A stretch of DNA of 64,000 bases. Source: Alphaproteobacteria bacterium. Lineage in GTDB: Bacteria > Pseudomonadota > Alphaproteobacteria > Rhodobacterales > Rhodobacteraceae. Positions 53,265 through 63,199 of this stretch are shown here, piece after piece. Under the pieces are notes generated by a model. That model made no database searches. It saw only the letters and a list, made by a program, of their open reading frames with translations, and was not told the origin of the DNA. Location of the stretch: the NCBI GenBank assembly GCA_030426685.1, contig JAUHYC010000005.1:1-64000 (forward strand). The letters run 5' to 3'. Position 1 is the stretch's first letter. Each line of letters opens with the position of its first letter. Made by a program: the position numbers and the translations under genes.

Positions 53265-55546
53265 GCGCGCAAGGCTTCAGCTTCGCGGTCCGCGTTCCGC
53301 CACAACTGATCCCGACCGGCCTCATAGGGCAGGGGCCAGTGGGCGTGACGGTCCCCGATCTGGGTGCCTGCGTGCAGCGTCCAATACGGATCGGCCAGAT
53401 GGGGGCGGGCAAGGCATACCAGATCAGCACGCCCGGCCATCAGGATCGAGTTCACATGATCCGGCTCATAGATATTACCGACCGCCATGGTCGCGATGTT
53501 GGCCTCATTGCGGATGCGGTCCGAGAACGGGGTCTGGAACATCCGGCCATAGACGGGTTGCGCCAGCGTTGACGTCTGACCCGCAGAGACGTCGATAATG
53601 TCGGCCCCGGCGTCCGAAAATGCCTGCGCGATCAACACCGCCTCTTCCGGGGTCACGCCTTCTTCGCCCACCCAATCATTCGCCGAGATGCGTACGGCCA
53701 TAGGCTTGGATGCGGGCCAGACCGCGCGCATGGCGCTGAATACTTCAAGCGGATAGCGCAGCCGGTTTTCGAGGGTGCCGCCATATTCGTCCGTGCGAAT
53801 GTTCGACAGGGGGGAAATGAAGGATGAGATCAGATATCCATGCGCGGCGTGAAGTTCGATCATGTCGAACCCGGCGCTGTCGGCCATCTGCGCGGCGGTG
53901 ACGAACTGATCGCGTATCTCTTCCATCTCATCCCGCGTGATCTCGCGCGGGGTGGCGTTGCGGTTGGACCACGGGATTGCCGAGGCCGACACGACATCCC
54001 AGTTGCCATCGACCAGCGGCGCATCCATTTCTTCCCATCCCAGCTGGGTCGAGCCCTTGCGCCCGGAATGGCCGATCTGGCAGCAGATCTTGGCCTGTGT
54101 TTCGCTATGAACAAAATTCGTGAGCCGCGCCCACGCCGCCTGATGTTCCGGTGCATAAAGCCCCGGGCAACCCGGTGTGATACGCCCTTCGGGCGAGACG
54201 CAGGTCATCTCTGTATAGACCAGCCCGGCCCCGCCTTTGGCGCGTTCTGCGTAATGTACGAAATGCCAGTCGGTCGGACAGCCGTCCACCGCTTTGTATT
54301 GCGCCATGGGTGAGACCACTATGCGGTTCATCAGCTTCAAATCCCGCAGCCGGTAGGGGGCGAACATCGGGGCGCGCACCGGGTCCTGCGGACCCCCTGC
54401 GCGGGTCTGGAACCAGCGTTCGGCCCCTTTCAGCCAGTCAGGATCGCGCAGGCGCAGGTTTTCATGGCTGATCCTCTGCGATCGGGTCAGCAGGGAATAG
54501 TTGAACTGGACCGGGTCGAGGTGCAGATAGCGGCCCACATCCTCGAACCATTCCAGCGAGTTGCGCGCGGCGGATTGCAGGCGCAGAACTTCCAGTCGCC
54601 GATCTTCCTGATAGTGGACAAGGGCATCTTTCAGCGGCAGGGTATCGACATATTCGGCCAGCGCGATCGCGCTTTCCAGCGCCAGTTTGCTGCCTGACCC
54701 GATGGAAAAATGCGCCGAGGCCGAGGCGTCGCCCATCAGGACGATACTTTCATAGCTCCAGTTTTCGCAAAGTACGCGGGGAAAATTCAGCCAGGCCGAG
54801 CCGCGAATGTGGTTGGCGTTGGTCATCAGGCTGTGGCCGTCCAGATATTCGGCAAATATCTCTTCGCAAACGGCGATGCTTTCCTGCTGACTCATCTCGC
54901 CAAAGCCATAGGCATCCCATGTGGCCTGGTCGGTTTCCACGATGAAAGTCGCGGTATCATCGTCGAACTGATAGGCATGCACCCAAAGCCAGCCTTTTTC
55001 GGTTTCCTTGAAGATGAAGGTGAACGCGTCATCGAATTTCTGATGTGTTCCAAGCCAGACAAATTTGCACGTTCGCATGTCGATATCGGGCTTGAAATGT
55101 TCTGCCAGCTCCGTGCGAGTTTTCGAGTTCAGCCCGTCTGACGCGACAACGATATCATAGTCTTTGGCATATTCCGTCGCGCTGGCGGCTTCGGTCTCAA
55201 ATCGAAGGTCAACGCCCAATTCACGCGCCCGTTGCTGCAGCAACAGCAGCAACTGCTTGCGTCCAATGCCGCAGAACCCATGCCCGGTTGAGACGATTTT
55301 CTGACCCCGGTAATGAACGGCGATGTCATCCCAATAGGCGAAATGCCGTCGAATGGCTTCAGCGCTGGTGGGGTCGTTGTCGGCCAGATTGTCCAGGGTC
55401 TCGTCCGACAGGACGACGCCCCAACCAAATGTGTCATCGGGTTTGTTACGCTCGATCACCACAACTTCGGCGTCGGGCTGGCGAAGCTTCAGCGAAATGG
55501 CAAAGTAGAGCCCTGCAGGACCTCCTCCCAGACAAGCGACGCGCAT
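53261..55546 (-). CDS. abmA: 2-Aminobenzoyl-CoA monooxygenase/reductase (salicylyl-CoA-5-hydroxylase-type fusion)
   Basis: A 761-residue natural fusion. Residues about 1-385 are a flavoprotein hydroxylase ([15 protein letters not shown], then [20 protein letters not shown]). Residues about 395-750 are an old-yellow-enzyme barrel ([50 protein letters not shown]). This is the layout of 2-aminobenzoyl-CoA monooxygenase/reductase, which hydroxylates and then reduces the ring to a non-aromatic product. First gene of the eight-gene operon and its defining enzyme; a salicylyl-CoA substrate is the alternative. Confidence 0.9.
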   Translation of the reverse strand: MRVACLGGGPAGLYFAISLKLRQPDAEVVVIERNKPDDTFGWGVVLSDETLDNLADNDPTSAEAIRRHFAYWDDIAVHYRGQKIVSTGHGFCGIGRKQLLLLLQQRARELGVDLRFETEAASATEYAKDYDIVVASDGLNSKTRTELAEHFKPDIDMRTCKFVWLGTHQKFDDAFTFIFKETEKGWLWVHAYQFDDDTATFIVETDQATWDAYGFGEMSQQESIAVCEEIFAEYLDGHSLMTNANHIRGSAWLNFPRVLCENWSYESIVLMGDASASAHFSIGSGSKLALESAIALAEYVDTLPLKDALVHYQEDRRLEVLRLQSAARNSLEWFEDVGRYLHLDPVQFNYSLLTRSQRISHENLRLRDPDWLKGAERWFQTRAGGPQDPVRAPMFAPYRLRDLKLMNRIVVSPMAQYKAVDGCPTDWHFVHYAERAKGGAGLVYTEMTCVSPEGRITPGCPGLYAPEHQAAWARLTNFVHSETQAKICCQIGHSGRKGSTQLGWEEMDAPLVDGNWDVVSASAIPWSNRNATPREITRDEMEEIRDQFVTAAQMADSAGFDMIELHAAHGYLISSFISPLSNIRTDEYGGTLENRLRYPLEVFSAMRAVWPASKPMAVRISANDWVGEEGVTPEEAVLIAQAFSDAGADIIDVSAGQTSTLAQPVYGRMFQTPFSDRIRNEANIATMAVGNIYEPDHVNSILMAGRADLVCLARPHLADPYWTLHAGTQIGDRHAHWPLPYEAGRDQLWRNADREAEALRA

Positions 55547-55602
55547 TGTGCTCTCCTGTATTCGCTGGCGATTGGTGAAAGAGTACGTCCGGATCTCAAT
55601 TG

Positions 55603-55630
55603 CTTCAAGTATAAAGTTTTAGGCTTGAAG
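55603..55630. promoter_or_regulatory. Candidate MarR operator over the anthranilate operon promoter
   Basis: CTTCAAG and CTTGAAG flank a 14-base AT-rich spacer. On the minus strand the spacer contains TATACT, a fair -10 hexamer, so bound protein would cover the promoter of the monooxygenase/reductase gene, whose start is 57 bases further on. Confidence 0.55.
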
Positions 55631-55659
55631 GATTGGAAGTGCTGACCGGTAAGGGGTGA

Positions 55660-55685
55660 CCGGCAACAGTGGGGGCCGTTGCCGG
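55660..55685 (-). terminator. Hairpin after the cupin gene
   Basis: CCGGCAAC (55660-55667) and GTTGCCGG (55678-55685) form a perfect 8-base stem just past the cupin stop at 55694. There is no T-run, so termination would need help. Confidence 0.45.
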
Positions 55686-55693
55686 AGCCGGAG

Positions 55694-56143
55694 TTACTCG
55701 TTGGCTTCGGGGGGCAGAAAATCCACCTCGTGTTCGGCCGAAATCTTCACGACCTGTTCAACATCCGTCAGCTCGTGCAGCTCTTCGAACAGGTCTTTCA
55801 GCTTGCCCATGGGCGAAACCCAGAACAGCGCGCGGGCGGGTTTGTCGGACTTGTTGAAATACCCGTGCGGGATTCCGCGGGGCATACGCACCAGATCCCC
55901 GGCATAGGCTTTGGTCCAGACCCCATCCAGCTTGAGATCCAGTTCCCCTTCCTGAACCAGGATGAACTCATCCTGAGTGGGGTGAATGTGTACGGGTACA
56001 AAATCGCCGGGGTTCGAGTTGGTTTCGAAGGCAAAGGTCGTTTCGCAGACAGCCTTCGGATAATAGACTTGGCCGAGAATATTCCAGGTCGTCTCTTTGT
56101 ATCCGACACCATTCTTGGTGATGCCTTTTTCAAGATCTTTCAT
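55694..56143 (-). CDS. Small cupin protein
   Basis: A 149-residue single cupin with a full metal site: HIHPTQDEFILVQEGELDLK gives His, His and Glu, and MPRGIPHGYFNKSD gives the last His. The pattern suits a metal-dependent dioxygenase or isomerase, or a small-ligand sensor. It follows the flavin monooxygenase gene by 47 bases on the same strand and is apart from the anthranilate operon. Substrate unknown. Confidence 0.83.
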   Translation of the reverse strand: MKDLEKGITKNGVGYKETTWNILGQVYYPKAVCETTFAFETNSNPGDFVPVHIHPTQDEFILVQEGELDLKLDGVWTKAYAGDLVRMPRGIPHGYFNKSDKPARALFWVSPMGKLKDLFEELHELTDVEQVVKISAEHEVDFLPPEANE

Positions 56144-56190
56144 GGGGTTGTCCTCCTCAGTTTGAGATTTTGCACTGTCGGGTGCCGTTT

Positions 56191-57690
56191 TTAGTTGGCT
56201 TCATATTGCGGGGCCGAGGCCAGAAATTCGCCATAAGCCGCAGCATTGGGATAGCGAAACTGCTCGGCCAGCGGATTGCTGCGTTTGGTTTTCTTCGCGC
56301 CCATGTCGGTCAGCAATTCGTCAAAATGCTTGAAGTGAAACGGCGCCGAACACAGCCCGCCATAGATTTGCGCGGCAGGGCGTTCGTTGCGCCGCCAGTT
56401 GAGCATCATGTCAATGTTCGCATTCATCTCGGCCTCGGTTGGCTGGTTGGCCAGTTGTCCATCCGCAAAGCGCACCAGCCAGTTGGCGATCATTTCTGCC
56501 GACAGGATCGTGCAGAAGCTAGAGTTGAAACCGACAAAGCCCATATCCGGCAGATCTGGATTCACCGACAGACGATAGACCCGGTACTGACCATCCCGTT
56601 CAATCAGCTTGTCCTGAAAGTCCTGCGGCAGATAAGGGACGCCCAGTTTCCAGCCAACGGCGAGCACTGCGACGTCGCAGGGCACGACCTCGCCCGTGGT
56701 CAGCTTCAACCCGTCTTCGGTATAGCTGTCAAATGAACCGATGGTCGTTTGAAGCTGCCCGGCATTCAGCGCTTCGAAAAAACCGGGCGTGACAATTGGG
56801 ACGGAACAGGACACGTCCTTTTCGATGGGAATGTTCGGCACCATATTGTGTTTTTTCAGACCGAGCTGCAGCTTGAGCATCGTCTCAAGCCCTCGGAAGT
56901 TCGCCCAGACAAGCGGTTTGAACAACGCCGCCACGGCACGCTGGACCGGGGATTTGCCCCATTGATTAAACTGTTGTTCCTGCGCGCGCATATAGAGCAG
57001 GTGTTTGAAGTTGATGCCGCCCACGAAGTAGGGAATCCGCCAGACGTTTTCGCGATAGACCAGCCGCACGGATTTGGCGCCATTCCGGGTCGCGTTCACC
57101 GCTATGTCCGTCGCGGATTTCGAGCCGCCCAGCACCACCACATGCTTACCCCGAACGACGTCCGGGTCGATGTATTCGGACGAATGCATCACCAGTCCGC
57201 CACGCTGCACAAACCCATCCTGACCGGGATGTGAAATGATGTTCTTTTCCGAAAACTGCCCGGTGCAGACCGCGACAAAGTCAAAATCTTCTTGCCGTTC
57301 CACGCCGTCCGCTTCAATGGTCAAAGTCCAACCTGGCTGCCCGTCGCTGCGCCGTTCCATGGCCTTGATGTTGGAGTTCAGTCGGAATAGCGGCACCAGA
57401 TCGTGCTTTTGCGCGTATGACAGCAAATAGTCATGAACCTGCGGCCCTTTGGGCCATTCGGGATAGTCCCGGGGCATCGGCAGATCGGTATAGCAATACA
57501 AATCCTTGGGCGATTGGGTCTGCACATCCGGATAGGAGCGGGACAATTCCCAGACACCGCCAAAGTCGTGGCTCCTTTCGAACCCGGTGACCTGATGGCC
57601 TTTTTCAGCAAAGGCCTTTGCCGCTGCCAGCCCGCTGACACCACCGCCGATCACCGCCACAGACTTACGATTTACTGCGCCTGCCGACAT
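56191..57690 (-). CDS. Flavin-containing monooxygenase (FMO-like)
   Basis: A 499-residue protein with GAGAGAG upstream. Two dinucleotide motifs are seen: VAVIGGGVSGLAAAKAF for FAD near residue 10 and HVVVLGGSKSATDIAV for NADPH near residue 185. The FMO fingerprint region reads VQRGGLVMHSSEYID, keeping Gly, His and Tyr but not the leading Phe. Members oxygenate amines, sulfides or ketones. It is divergent from an AraC regulator and co-directed with a cupin, suggesting a side pathway that feeds or protects the anthranilate route. Confidence 0.85.
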   Translation of the reverse strand: MSAGAVNRKSVAVIGGGVSGLAAAKAFAEKGHQVTGFERSHDFGGVWELSRSYPDVQTQSPKDLYCYTDLPMPRDYPEWPKGPQVHDYLLSYAQKHDLVPLFRLNSNIKAMERRSDGQPGWTLTIEADGVERQEDFDFVAVCTGQFSEKNIISHPGQDGFVQRGGLVMHSSEYIDPDVVRGKHVVVLGGSKSATDIAVNATRNGAKSVRLVYRENVWRIPYFVGGINFKHLLYMRAQEQQFNQWGKSPVQRAVAALFKPLVWANFRGLETMLKLQLGLKKHNMVPNIPIEKDVSCSVPIVTPGFFEALNAGQLQTTIGSFDSYTEDGLKLTTGEVVPCDVAVLAVGWKLGVPYLPQDFQDKLIERDGQYRVYRLSVNPDLPDMGFVGFNSSFCTILSAEMIANWLVRFADGQLANQPTEAEMNANIDMMLNWRRNERPAAQIYGGLCSAPFHFKHFDELLTDMGAKKTKRSNPLAEQFRYPNAAAYGEFLASAPQYEAN

Positions 57691-57762
57691 CCGCTCTCTC
57701 CCTGCACTTGCTGCGTTTGCCCGAGTGTGCAGGAGGTTTGCGTATCCGCTTATCCAAAAAAC

Positions 57763-57788
57763 GAACCAATCTTAAGGTTAAATGGTTC
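57763..57788. promoter_or_regulatory. Inverted repeat between the FMO gene and the AraC gene
   Basis: GAACCA and TGGTTC flank 14 bases that contain CTTAAGGTTAA. It lies 72 bases from the FMO start and 52 from the AraC start. It may be the AraC-family site or an operator for both genes. Confidence 0.45.
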
Positions 57789-57840
57789 ATGCTTGAAATA
57801 AATCGGCTGCCTGCTAGCGTGATGGCAGGAGTTCTTACAT

Positions 57841-58833
57841 TTGACGCGCGCATCCCAACTTAGGCCCGATGGCTTTCTGAACCGATTCCCTTTGCTTCGG
57901 ACGGGTGATCTGGACGAGGCGCGAAGCTGTGTGGCGCAGAAATTCTGCGATCATCGGCTGGAGCGGACGGGCCGCAGCCGCGCTCTGGCGATGACCCATA
58001 ATCATGTGGCGGGGCGGGATGTTTCGCTGAACTATCTTCACTATGGTGCGGATGTCAGGATTGATCCGGGTATGCTGCGGTCGTTTTATCTGTTGCAAAT
58101 TCCGATCTTGGGCCGTTCCAGCGTGACCCATCGTGGAGAAGAGGTTTTGGCAGATGCGTCGGCAGCGACGCTTCTGAACCCGGATCGTAAAACCCGCATG
58201 ATGTGGCAGGCCGATTGCCGGAAGCTGATCCTGCAGATCAGTAAAACGCACTTGCAATCGGTGGCCGAAAGCCTGAGCGGCGCGCCCTTGCCAGGACCGG
58301 TGCGCTTTGATGCACGGGTTGATCTGAAGTCACAGAACGGTGCCCGCCTGAAACGCATCGTTTTGGCCTGCACTCACGCGATTGATCGGAGATCGCTGCG
58401 TCTTGGGGCCGGTCAGAGCAGCGATCTGAGGGTTGAGATGGATCTTGCCCACGCTTTGCTGACCCTGCAGCGCAGTAACGTTTCGCATATCCTTGAGCGG
58501 GCCGATGCAGGGCCAACACCCAGTGCCTTACGACTTGCCGTGGACTATATTCATGCAAATTTGAGCGAGCCGATTACCCTTGCGGATATTGCGGCACAGG
58601 CTGGTGTGAATATCAGAACCCTGCAAAAGGGCTTTCGCCGCCGCTACAACCTGACGCCGATGCAATATCTCAGGAACGTGCGTCTGGATGCGGCACATTA
58701 CCAACTGTCGGTTCGGCGGGACGGGCCGAGCATCACTCAAGCCGCATTTGGCAGCGGGTTTTCACATCTTGGGCGGTTTTCGCGGGATTATAAGAAGCGG
58801 TTCGGTGTCCTGCCCAGCCAGGTCGCACCATAG
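57841..58833 (+). CDS. AraC-family regulator
   Basis: A 330-residue regulator that begins with TTG, supported by AGGAG nine bases upstream and the absence of other starts. The N-terminal ligand domain (about 30-190) is of the AraC-binding-like-2 type (HVAGRDVSLNYLHYGADVRI). The C-terminal double helix-turn-helix runs from LSEPITLADIAAQAGVNIRT to ITQAAFGSGFSHLGRFSRDY and ends KKRFGVLPSQ. It probably activates the divergent FMO/cupin genes. Confidence 0.88.
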   Translation: MTRASQLRPDGFLNRFPLLRTGDLDEARSCVAQKFCDHRLERTGRSRALAMTHNHVAGRDVSLNYLHYGADVRIDPGMLRSFYLLQIPILGRSSVTHRGEEVLADASAATLLNPDRKTRMMWQADCRKLILQISKTHLQSVAESLSGAPLPGPVRFDARVDLKSQNGARLKRIVLACTHAIDRRSLRLGAGQSSDLRVEMDLAHALLTLQRSNVSHILERADAGPTPSALRLAVDYIHANLSEPITLADIAAQAGVNIRTLQKGFRRRYNLTPMQYLRNVRLDAAHYQLSVRRDGPSITQAAFGSGFSHLGRFSRDYKKRFGVLPSQVAP

Positions 58834-58854
58834 ATTCCCACTAGGCGCACAGGT

Positions 58855-59724
58855 TTACGCAATACGCCGTGATGCCGTCATCTGGGCGATGGTTTCGCGG
58901 CAAAGTGACCGGTCCTGATCCGCAAGGTCGACGACAACGTCGAAATGGTTGCGCCCGGCTGTCTCGGTTGCTGACACGGTAACGCCCTGCGCTTCCAGCG
59001 AGCGGGCAAAGGTGATGCTTTGCCGCTTGAACTCGTTGGTTTCGTATTCGCCCCAGGACACAATGATTTGTACACCCTCGTGTAGCATCTTGCCCAACGG
59101 GCTGTTGCGTTTAGCGGCATCTGAGTCAAGGTTCAACCAGGTGTTGGGAAGACACAGGCGTACCGGCTCAAGATCAAAAAGACCGCTGACCAGAACAGCA
59201 CCTTTGATGAGGTTCGCGGGCAGGGTGAACTGACCAGGCCAGTCGGTCAGCAAAGCCATTGCCCCCAGTTGCGCACCCGCTGATGAGCCGCAAACCCAAA
59301 GCCTGTCGGGATCGACACCATGCGCACCTGCCTGCCGGTAGATGCCTGCTATGGCGCGGCGGATTTGATCGACGATCTGGTCAAGCGTCGCAGCAGGAGC
59401 CAACGTGTACTCGACCACTGCAACCGCAATGCCGTTTTCCACCATTGTTTGAGCCATGAACGCACTGTCCTGCCGGCCCAGAAACCGCCAATATCCGCCG
59501 TGGATAAAGACGAGAACAGGGGCGCCGCTTTCGGCAGGAAAAAGGTCAAAACGCTCGTCCGGGTGATCCCCATAGGCAAGATCCCGGATCACAGCGCAGT
59601 TGACATAGCTTTGAGTGCTGAGGTCGCGATAGCGCTTCATTTCGGCGTCGAAATCATCGACCGTGGCGCGCGCATTATACTCGCGCTCCAGCGTCTCCTG
59701 ATCCATGCCACGATAGATCTGCAT
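58855..59724 (-). CDS. Alpha/beta hydrolase, kynurenine-formamidase-like
   Basis: A 289-residue hydrolase. The HGGYWRF oxyanion motif is the form found in arylformamidases of the BNA7/AFMID type; the nucleophile is the Ser in VCGSSAGAQLG, and the His lies in GRNHFDVV. N-terminal YNARATVDDFDAEMKRYRDL also fits this group. Kynurenine formamidase turns N-formylkynurenine into kynurenine, which leads to anthranilate. It follows livF by five bases, at the end of the transporter operon. Another formamide or carbamate ester is possible. Confidence 0.75.
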   Translation of the reverse strand: MQIYRGMDQETLEREYNARATVDDFDAEMKRYRDLSTQSYVNCAVIRDLAYGDHPDERFDLFPAESGAPVLVFIHGGYWRFLGRQDSAFMAQTMVENGIAVAVVEYTLAPAATLDQIVDQIRRAIAGIYRQAGAHGVDPDRLWVCGSSAGAQLGAMALLTDWPGQFTLPANLIKGAVLVSGLFDLEPVRLCLPNTWLNLDSDAAKRNSPLGKMLHEGVQIIVSWGEYETNEFKRQSITFARSLEAQGVTVSATETAGRNHFDVVVDLADQDRSLCRETIAQMTASRRIA

Positions 59725-59729
59725 CCGGT

Positions 59730-60431
59730 TCAGACCCCCAGGTAAGTCTCTGCAAAATCGGGCGTGGCACGCATTGCCTCGACATCACCTTGCCAGGCGA
59801 TCCGCCCTTTAAGGACGACATAGGCATAATCGGCCACGACCGCCATTTCATCGAGGTTTTTGTCGATCACCAGAATGGTCTGACCTTCGGCTTTCAACCC
59901 GGCCAGAACCTCCCAGATCTCGTGCCGGATCAGGGGGGCAAGGCCCTCGGTCGCCTCGTCGAGGATCAACAGACGTGGATTCGTCAACAGGGCGCGGCCA
60001 ATCGCCAGCATCTGCTGTTCGCCTCCAGACAGGGAATCCCCCATCTGGCTGGCACGTTCGCGCAGGCGCGGGAACAGGTCAAACACGCGTTCCAGCGTCC
60101 ACTGCTGCGTTGTTTCGCGGCGATGACGTTCTGTTGCGATAAGGTTTTCGCGCACGGTCAGCGTCGGGAATATTTGACGACCTTCCGGAACCAAGGCGAC
60201 ACCTGCCTGGCCGATCTGATGAGGTTTCAGACGCGTGACATCCCGGCCATCCAACGTGATCGTCCCAGAAGAAGGTGGAGTGAGCCCAGTAATCGCACGA
60301 ACTGTTGTGGTCTTGCCCATGCCGTTGCGGCCCATCATGGCCACCAACTGCCCCTCTCGCAGTTCCAGATCAACGCCGAAAAGTACCTGAGATGAGCCAT
60401 ATGCGGCGTGTATATTCTCGGCTTTCAACAT
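59730..60431 (-). CDS. livF: Branched-chain-amino-acid-type ABC transporter ATPase LivF
   Basis: A 233-residue ATPase: Walker A GRNGMGKTTT, signature DSLSGGEQQMLAIGRAL, Walker B LLILDEATEGLAP. LivF features include VALVPEGRQIFPTLTVRENL. It overlaps livG (TGATG). The HAAT class also carries aromatic acids, amides and urea, so the substrate may be an anthranilate- or kynurenine-type molecule. Confidence 0.92.
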   Translation of the reverse strand: MLKAENIHAAYGSSQVLFGVDLELREGQLVAMMGRNGMGKTTTVRAITGLTPPSSGTITLDGRDVTRLKPHQIGQAGVALVPEGRQIFPTLTVRENLIATERHRRETTQQWTLERVFDLFPRLRERASQMGDSLSGGEQQMLAIGRALLTNPRLLILDEATEGLAPLIRHEIWEVLAGLKAEGQTILVIDKNLDEMAVVADYAYVVLKGRIAWQGDVEAMRATPDFAETYLGV

Positions 60432-61186
60432 CAGGCGGACCTATCGTGAAATTCATGGCCACCCAGATAGGCCCGCTGCACCTCGGGATCCAACCGGATA
60501 TTCCGGGGCGTGTCGCTGGCGATGACCTTGCCATAGACAAGAACCGACACTTTGTCGGCCAGTCCGAAAACCACATCCATATCGTGCTCGACCAGAAGCA
60601 TGGTGATACTACCGCGCAGCCCGTCCAGCAGCGTTGTGATCTGGCGGCTTTCTTCGGCACCCATTCCTGCCATGGGTTCGTCCAGCAGCAACAGTTTGGG
60701 CCGGGCAGCAAGCGCCATGGCGATTTCGACCTGTCGCTTTTGGCCGTGGGCCAGATTTCGAGTGGTGGTTTCGGCCTCGTTTTCCAGCGCTACGCGCTCA
60801 AGAATTTCCATCGCTTCGGCGCGCTCTGCCTTGTCGGCTACAGCTGGACGGAACAAGCTAAATACCTGGTGGTTCATGGATTGCAGTACCAGACAGACAT
60901 TCTCGATCACGCTGAGATCGGGAAAGACCGATGTGACCTGAAAACTGCGCACCAGCCCGGCATGAGGCCGCAAATGTGCGGGCATCGCCAACAGATCCTG
61001 CCCGTCGAATTTGATGGACCCCGATGTCGGCGTCAAGTAGCCGGAAATCTGGGAAATCAGCGTGGTCTTGCCTGCGCCATTGGGACCGATCAGGGCATGG
61101 ATCGTGCCCTCATCGACATTCAGCGTCACATCATTGGTTGCTGCCAAAGCGCCAAAATTCTTGCACAGGTTTCGGATTTGCAACAT
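60431..61186 (-). CDS. livG: Branched-chain-amino-acid-type ABC transporter ATPase LivG
   Basis: The ATG at 61186 follows GGGAG (251 residues); the longer frame runs into livM. Walker A GPNGAGKTTL, the LivG-specific GLVRSFQVTSVFPDLSVIEN, a modified signature NLAHGQKRQVEIAMAL and Walker B LLLLDEPMAGMG, with the switch His in LLVEHDMDVVF. Confidence 0.92.
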   Translation of the reverse strand: MLQIRNLCKNFGALAATNDVTLNVDEGTIHALIGPNGAGKTTLISQISGYLTPTSGSIKFDGQDLLAMPAHLRPHAGLVRSFQVTSVFPDLSVIENVCLVLQSMNHQVFSLFRPAVADKAERAEAMEILERVALENEAETTTRNLAHGQKRQVEIAMALAARPKLLLLDEPMAGMGAEESRQITTLLDGLRGSITMLLVEHDMDVVFGLADKVSVLVYGKVIASDTPRNIRLDPEVQRAYLGGHEFHDRSA

Positions 61187-61190
61187 CGCC

Positions 61191-62192
61191 CTACTCCCTT
61201 GACCTGAACAGCAGGCCATAGATTCCGGATTTGGCAAACAATACGATCAGGATCAGGATCGGCCCCAGCACGAAACGCCAGTGTTCGCTCAGCAGATCCA
61301 GCCCGACCGAGTGCAGGATCAGCGGCAGGAATTCTTCCAGCAGCAGAAAAACGATAGTGCCCAGAACCGGACCCAACAGCGTGCCGATCCCACCCAGGAT
61401 GACCACAATCATCAGATCGCCTGACCGCGTCCAGTGGGTGAGCGCGGGGCTGACAAACTCTGTGTGATTGGCGGACAGTGCTCCGGCCAGGCCGGCGCCG
61501 GCCCCGGCGATGACAAAGATCAGCAACTTGGCGGTATAGGAGCGAATTCCGATGGAGGATAGACGCGCCTCATTCTGGCGGATGGCTTGCAGGGTGCGCC
61601 CGAATTTCGAGGCCACCAACCGGCGGCAGAACCAGAAGAAGGCGATCAGGCAGGCCAGACAGAAATAATAGAAAGACATCCGGTCGTTCAGGTCGAGCCC
61701 CGGCAATGTAATGCGCCCGTCGAACATCATCATGCCGTCATCGCCGCCATATTTTTCGAGCGACACAAACAGAAAGAACAGCATCTGCCCAAAGCTGAGC
61801 GTGATCATGATGAAATAAACGCCTTTGGTGCGCAGAGACAAAGCGCCGATCGCGAGAGCAACAAGAGCAGACAAAGCAACTGCCAGCGGCAGCACAATCA
61901 GCCCCGAAAGCGTGCCGGGCAGGCCAAAGAACGTGTCCCCCTCATAGGCATGAAAGGACAAAATACCGACCGTATAGGCCCCAACCCCCAAAAAGGCGGC
62001 GTGCCCGAATGAGACCAACCCGGTATAACCGATGAGCAGATCCAGGCTGACCGCCGCTATGGCAAAGATCACCAGCCGGGTTGCGGTGGAAATCAGATAA
62101 GACGAGCCAGATGCGTTCAGCATCAGGGGCAGCAGCAACAGCACAAGCACGCCGAGTGCCATGAGCTTGGGCAAATGACGCTCGCTGATCAT
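61191..62192 (-). CDS. livM: Branched-chain-amino-acid-type ABC transporter permease LivM
   Basis: A 333-residue membrane protein with about nine hydrophobic segments. The family block AVSLDLLIGYTGLVSFGHAA is near residue 50, and LQAIRQNEARLSSIGIRSYT is the cytoplasmic coupling loop. The start overlaps the livH stop by four bases. Confidence 0.93.
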   Translation of the reverse strand: MISERHLPKLMALGVLVLLLLPLMLNASGSSYLISTATRLVIFAIAAVSLDLLIGYTGLVSFGHAAFLGVGAYTVGILSFHAYEGDTFFGLPGTLSGLIVLPLAVALSALVALAIGALSLRTKGVYFIMITLSFGQMLFFLFVSLEKYGGDDGMMMFDGRITLPGLDLNDRMSFYYFCLACLIAFFWFCRRLVASKFGRTLQAIRQNEARLSSIGIRSYTAKLLIFVIAGAGAGLAGALSANHTEFVSPALTHWTRSGDLMIVVILGGIGTLLGPVLGTIVFLLLEEFLPLILHSVGLDLLSEHWRFVLGPILILIVLFAKSGIYGLLFRSRE

Positions 62193-63115
62193 GAGATTCG
62201 CCCTGCAACCGGGAACAGGCCCGTGGGTTTCAGCACCAGGACGATCACCATCAACAGGTAGATCGACATTGATGATAGGCCGGCCGCAATCCCACTGGCC
62301 GAAGCCGGGTCAAGAAACGCCCCAAGGATCGACGGCAGAAACGACCGCCCCATAGTGTCGACGATCCCCACTGTCAGCGCTCCGAACAGAGCGCCGCGGA
62401 TCGAACCGATCCCGCCGATGACGATGCAGACGAAGCACAGGATCAAAAGGTTTTCACCCATTCCAACCTCGACCGAGGTCAGCGGCCCTGCCATGGCCCC
62501 CGCAAGCCCTGCGAACATTGCCCCGACGAGAAAGATTGCAGTGTTCAGACCGTCGATATTGACTCCCAGTTGCTGAACAATCTCTCGGTTCGTTGTGCCC
62601 GCCCGAATCTGCATGCCAACCCGGGTCTTGGTGATGATGAACCACAGGATCGCGGCGACGATGATTCCTGAGGCGATGATTGCAAGCCGGTAGAGCGGAT
62701 AAGAGAACACTCCGAATAGAGTGACACTGCCGGACAGGGCCTCGGGCATGTCGACGAATTGCGGCGTCCGCCCCATCAGCATGGTTGTACCCTCGTTGAT
62801 GAACAGAATAAGCCCGAAAGTCGCCAGCACCTGATCCAGATGATCGCGCGTATACAGAGGGCGGATGATCAGAACCTCGATGATGAATGCCGCCAGCGCA
62901 GTGACCGGCAGACACAGGATCAACCCGATCCAGAACGATCCTGTCGCGCCCGAGATCAGCGCAATCGAATATGCGCCGATCATGAACAGTGAACCATGGG
63001 CCAGATTGATGATGTTCATGAAGCCGAACACCAGTGTCAAACCGGCTGAGACCAGAAACAGGAACATGCCGAGCTGGATGCCGTTCAGAAACTGCTCGAA
63101 GACAAGCTGAGACAC
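62189..63115 (-). CDS. livH: Branched-chain-amino-acid-type ABC transporter permease LivH
   Basis: A 308-residue permease: FGFMNIINLAHGSLFMIGAY near the N-terminus, AGTTNREIVQQLGVNIDGLN as coupling loop and ALFGALTVGIVDTMGRSFLP. Partner of LivM in the same operon, downstream of the binding-protein gene. Confidence 0.93.
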   Translation of the reverse strand: MSQLVFEQFLNGIQLGMFLFLVSAGLTLVFGFMNIINLAHGSLFMIGAYSIALISGATGSFWIGLILCLPVTALAAFIIEVLIIRPLYTRDHLDQVLATFGLILFINEGTTMLMGRTPQFVDMPEALSGSVTLFGVFSYPLYRLAIIASGIIVAAILWFIITKTRVGMQIRAGTTNREIVQQLGVNIDGLNTAIFLVGAMFAGLAGAMAGPLTSVEVGMGENLLILCFVCIVIGGIGSIRGALFGALTVGIVDTMGRSFLPSILGAFLDPASASGIAAGLSSMSIYLLMVIVLVLKPTGLFPVAGRIS

Positions 63116-63199
63116 GTCTTTGGATACCTGTTGGGAAGGAAGCGGTTTTGTTCAGACCGGCATATCACCGACATGCCGGTCCAGATTGTCAGGCAGCGA

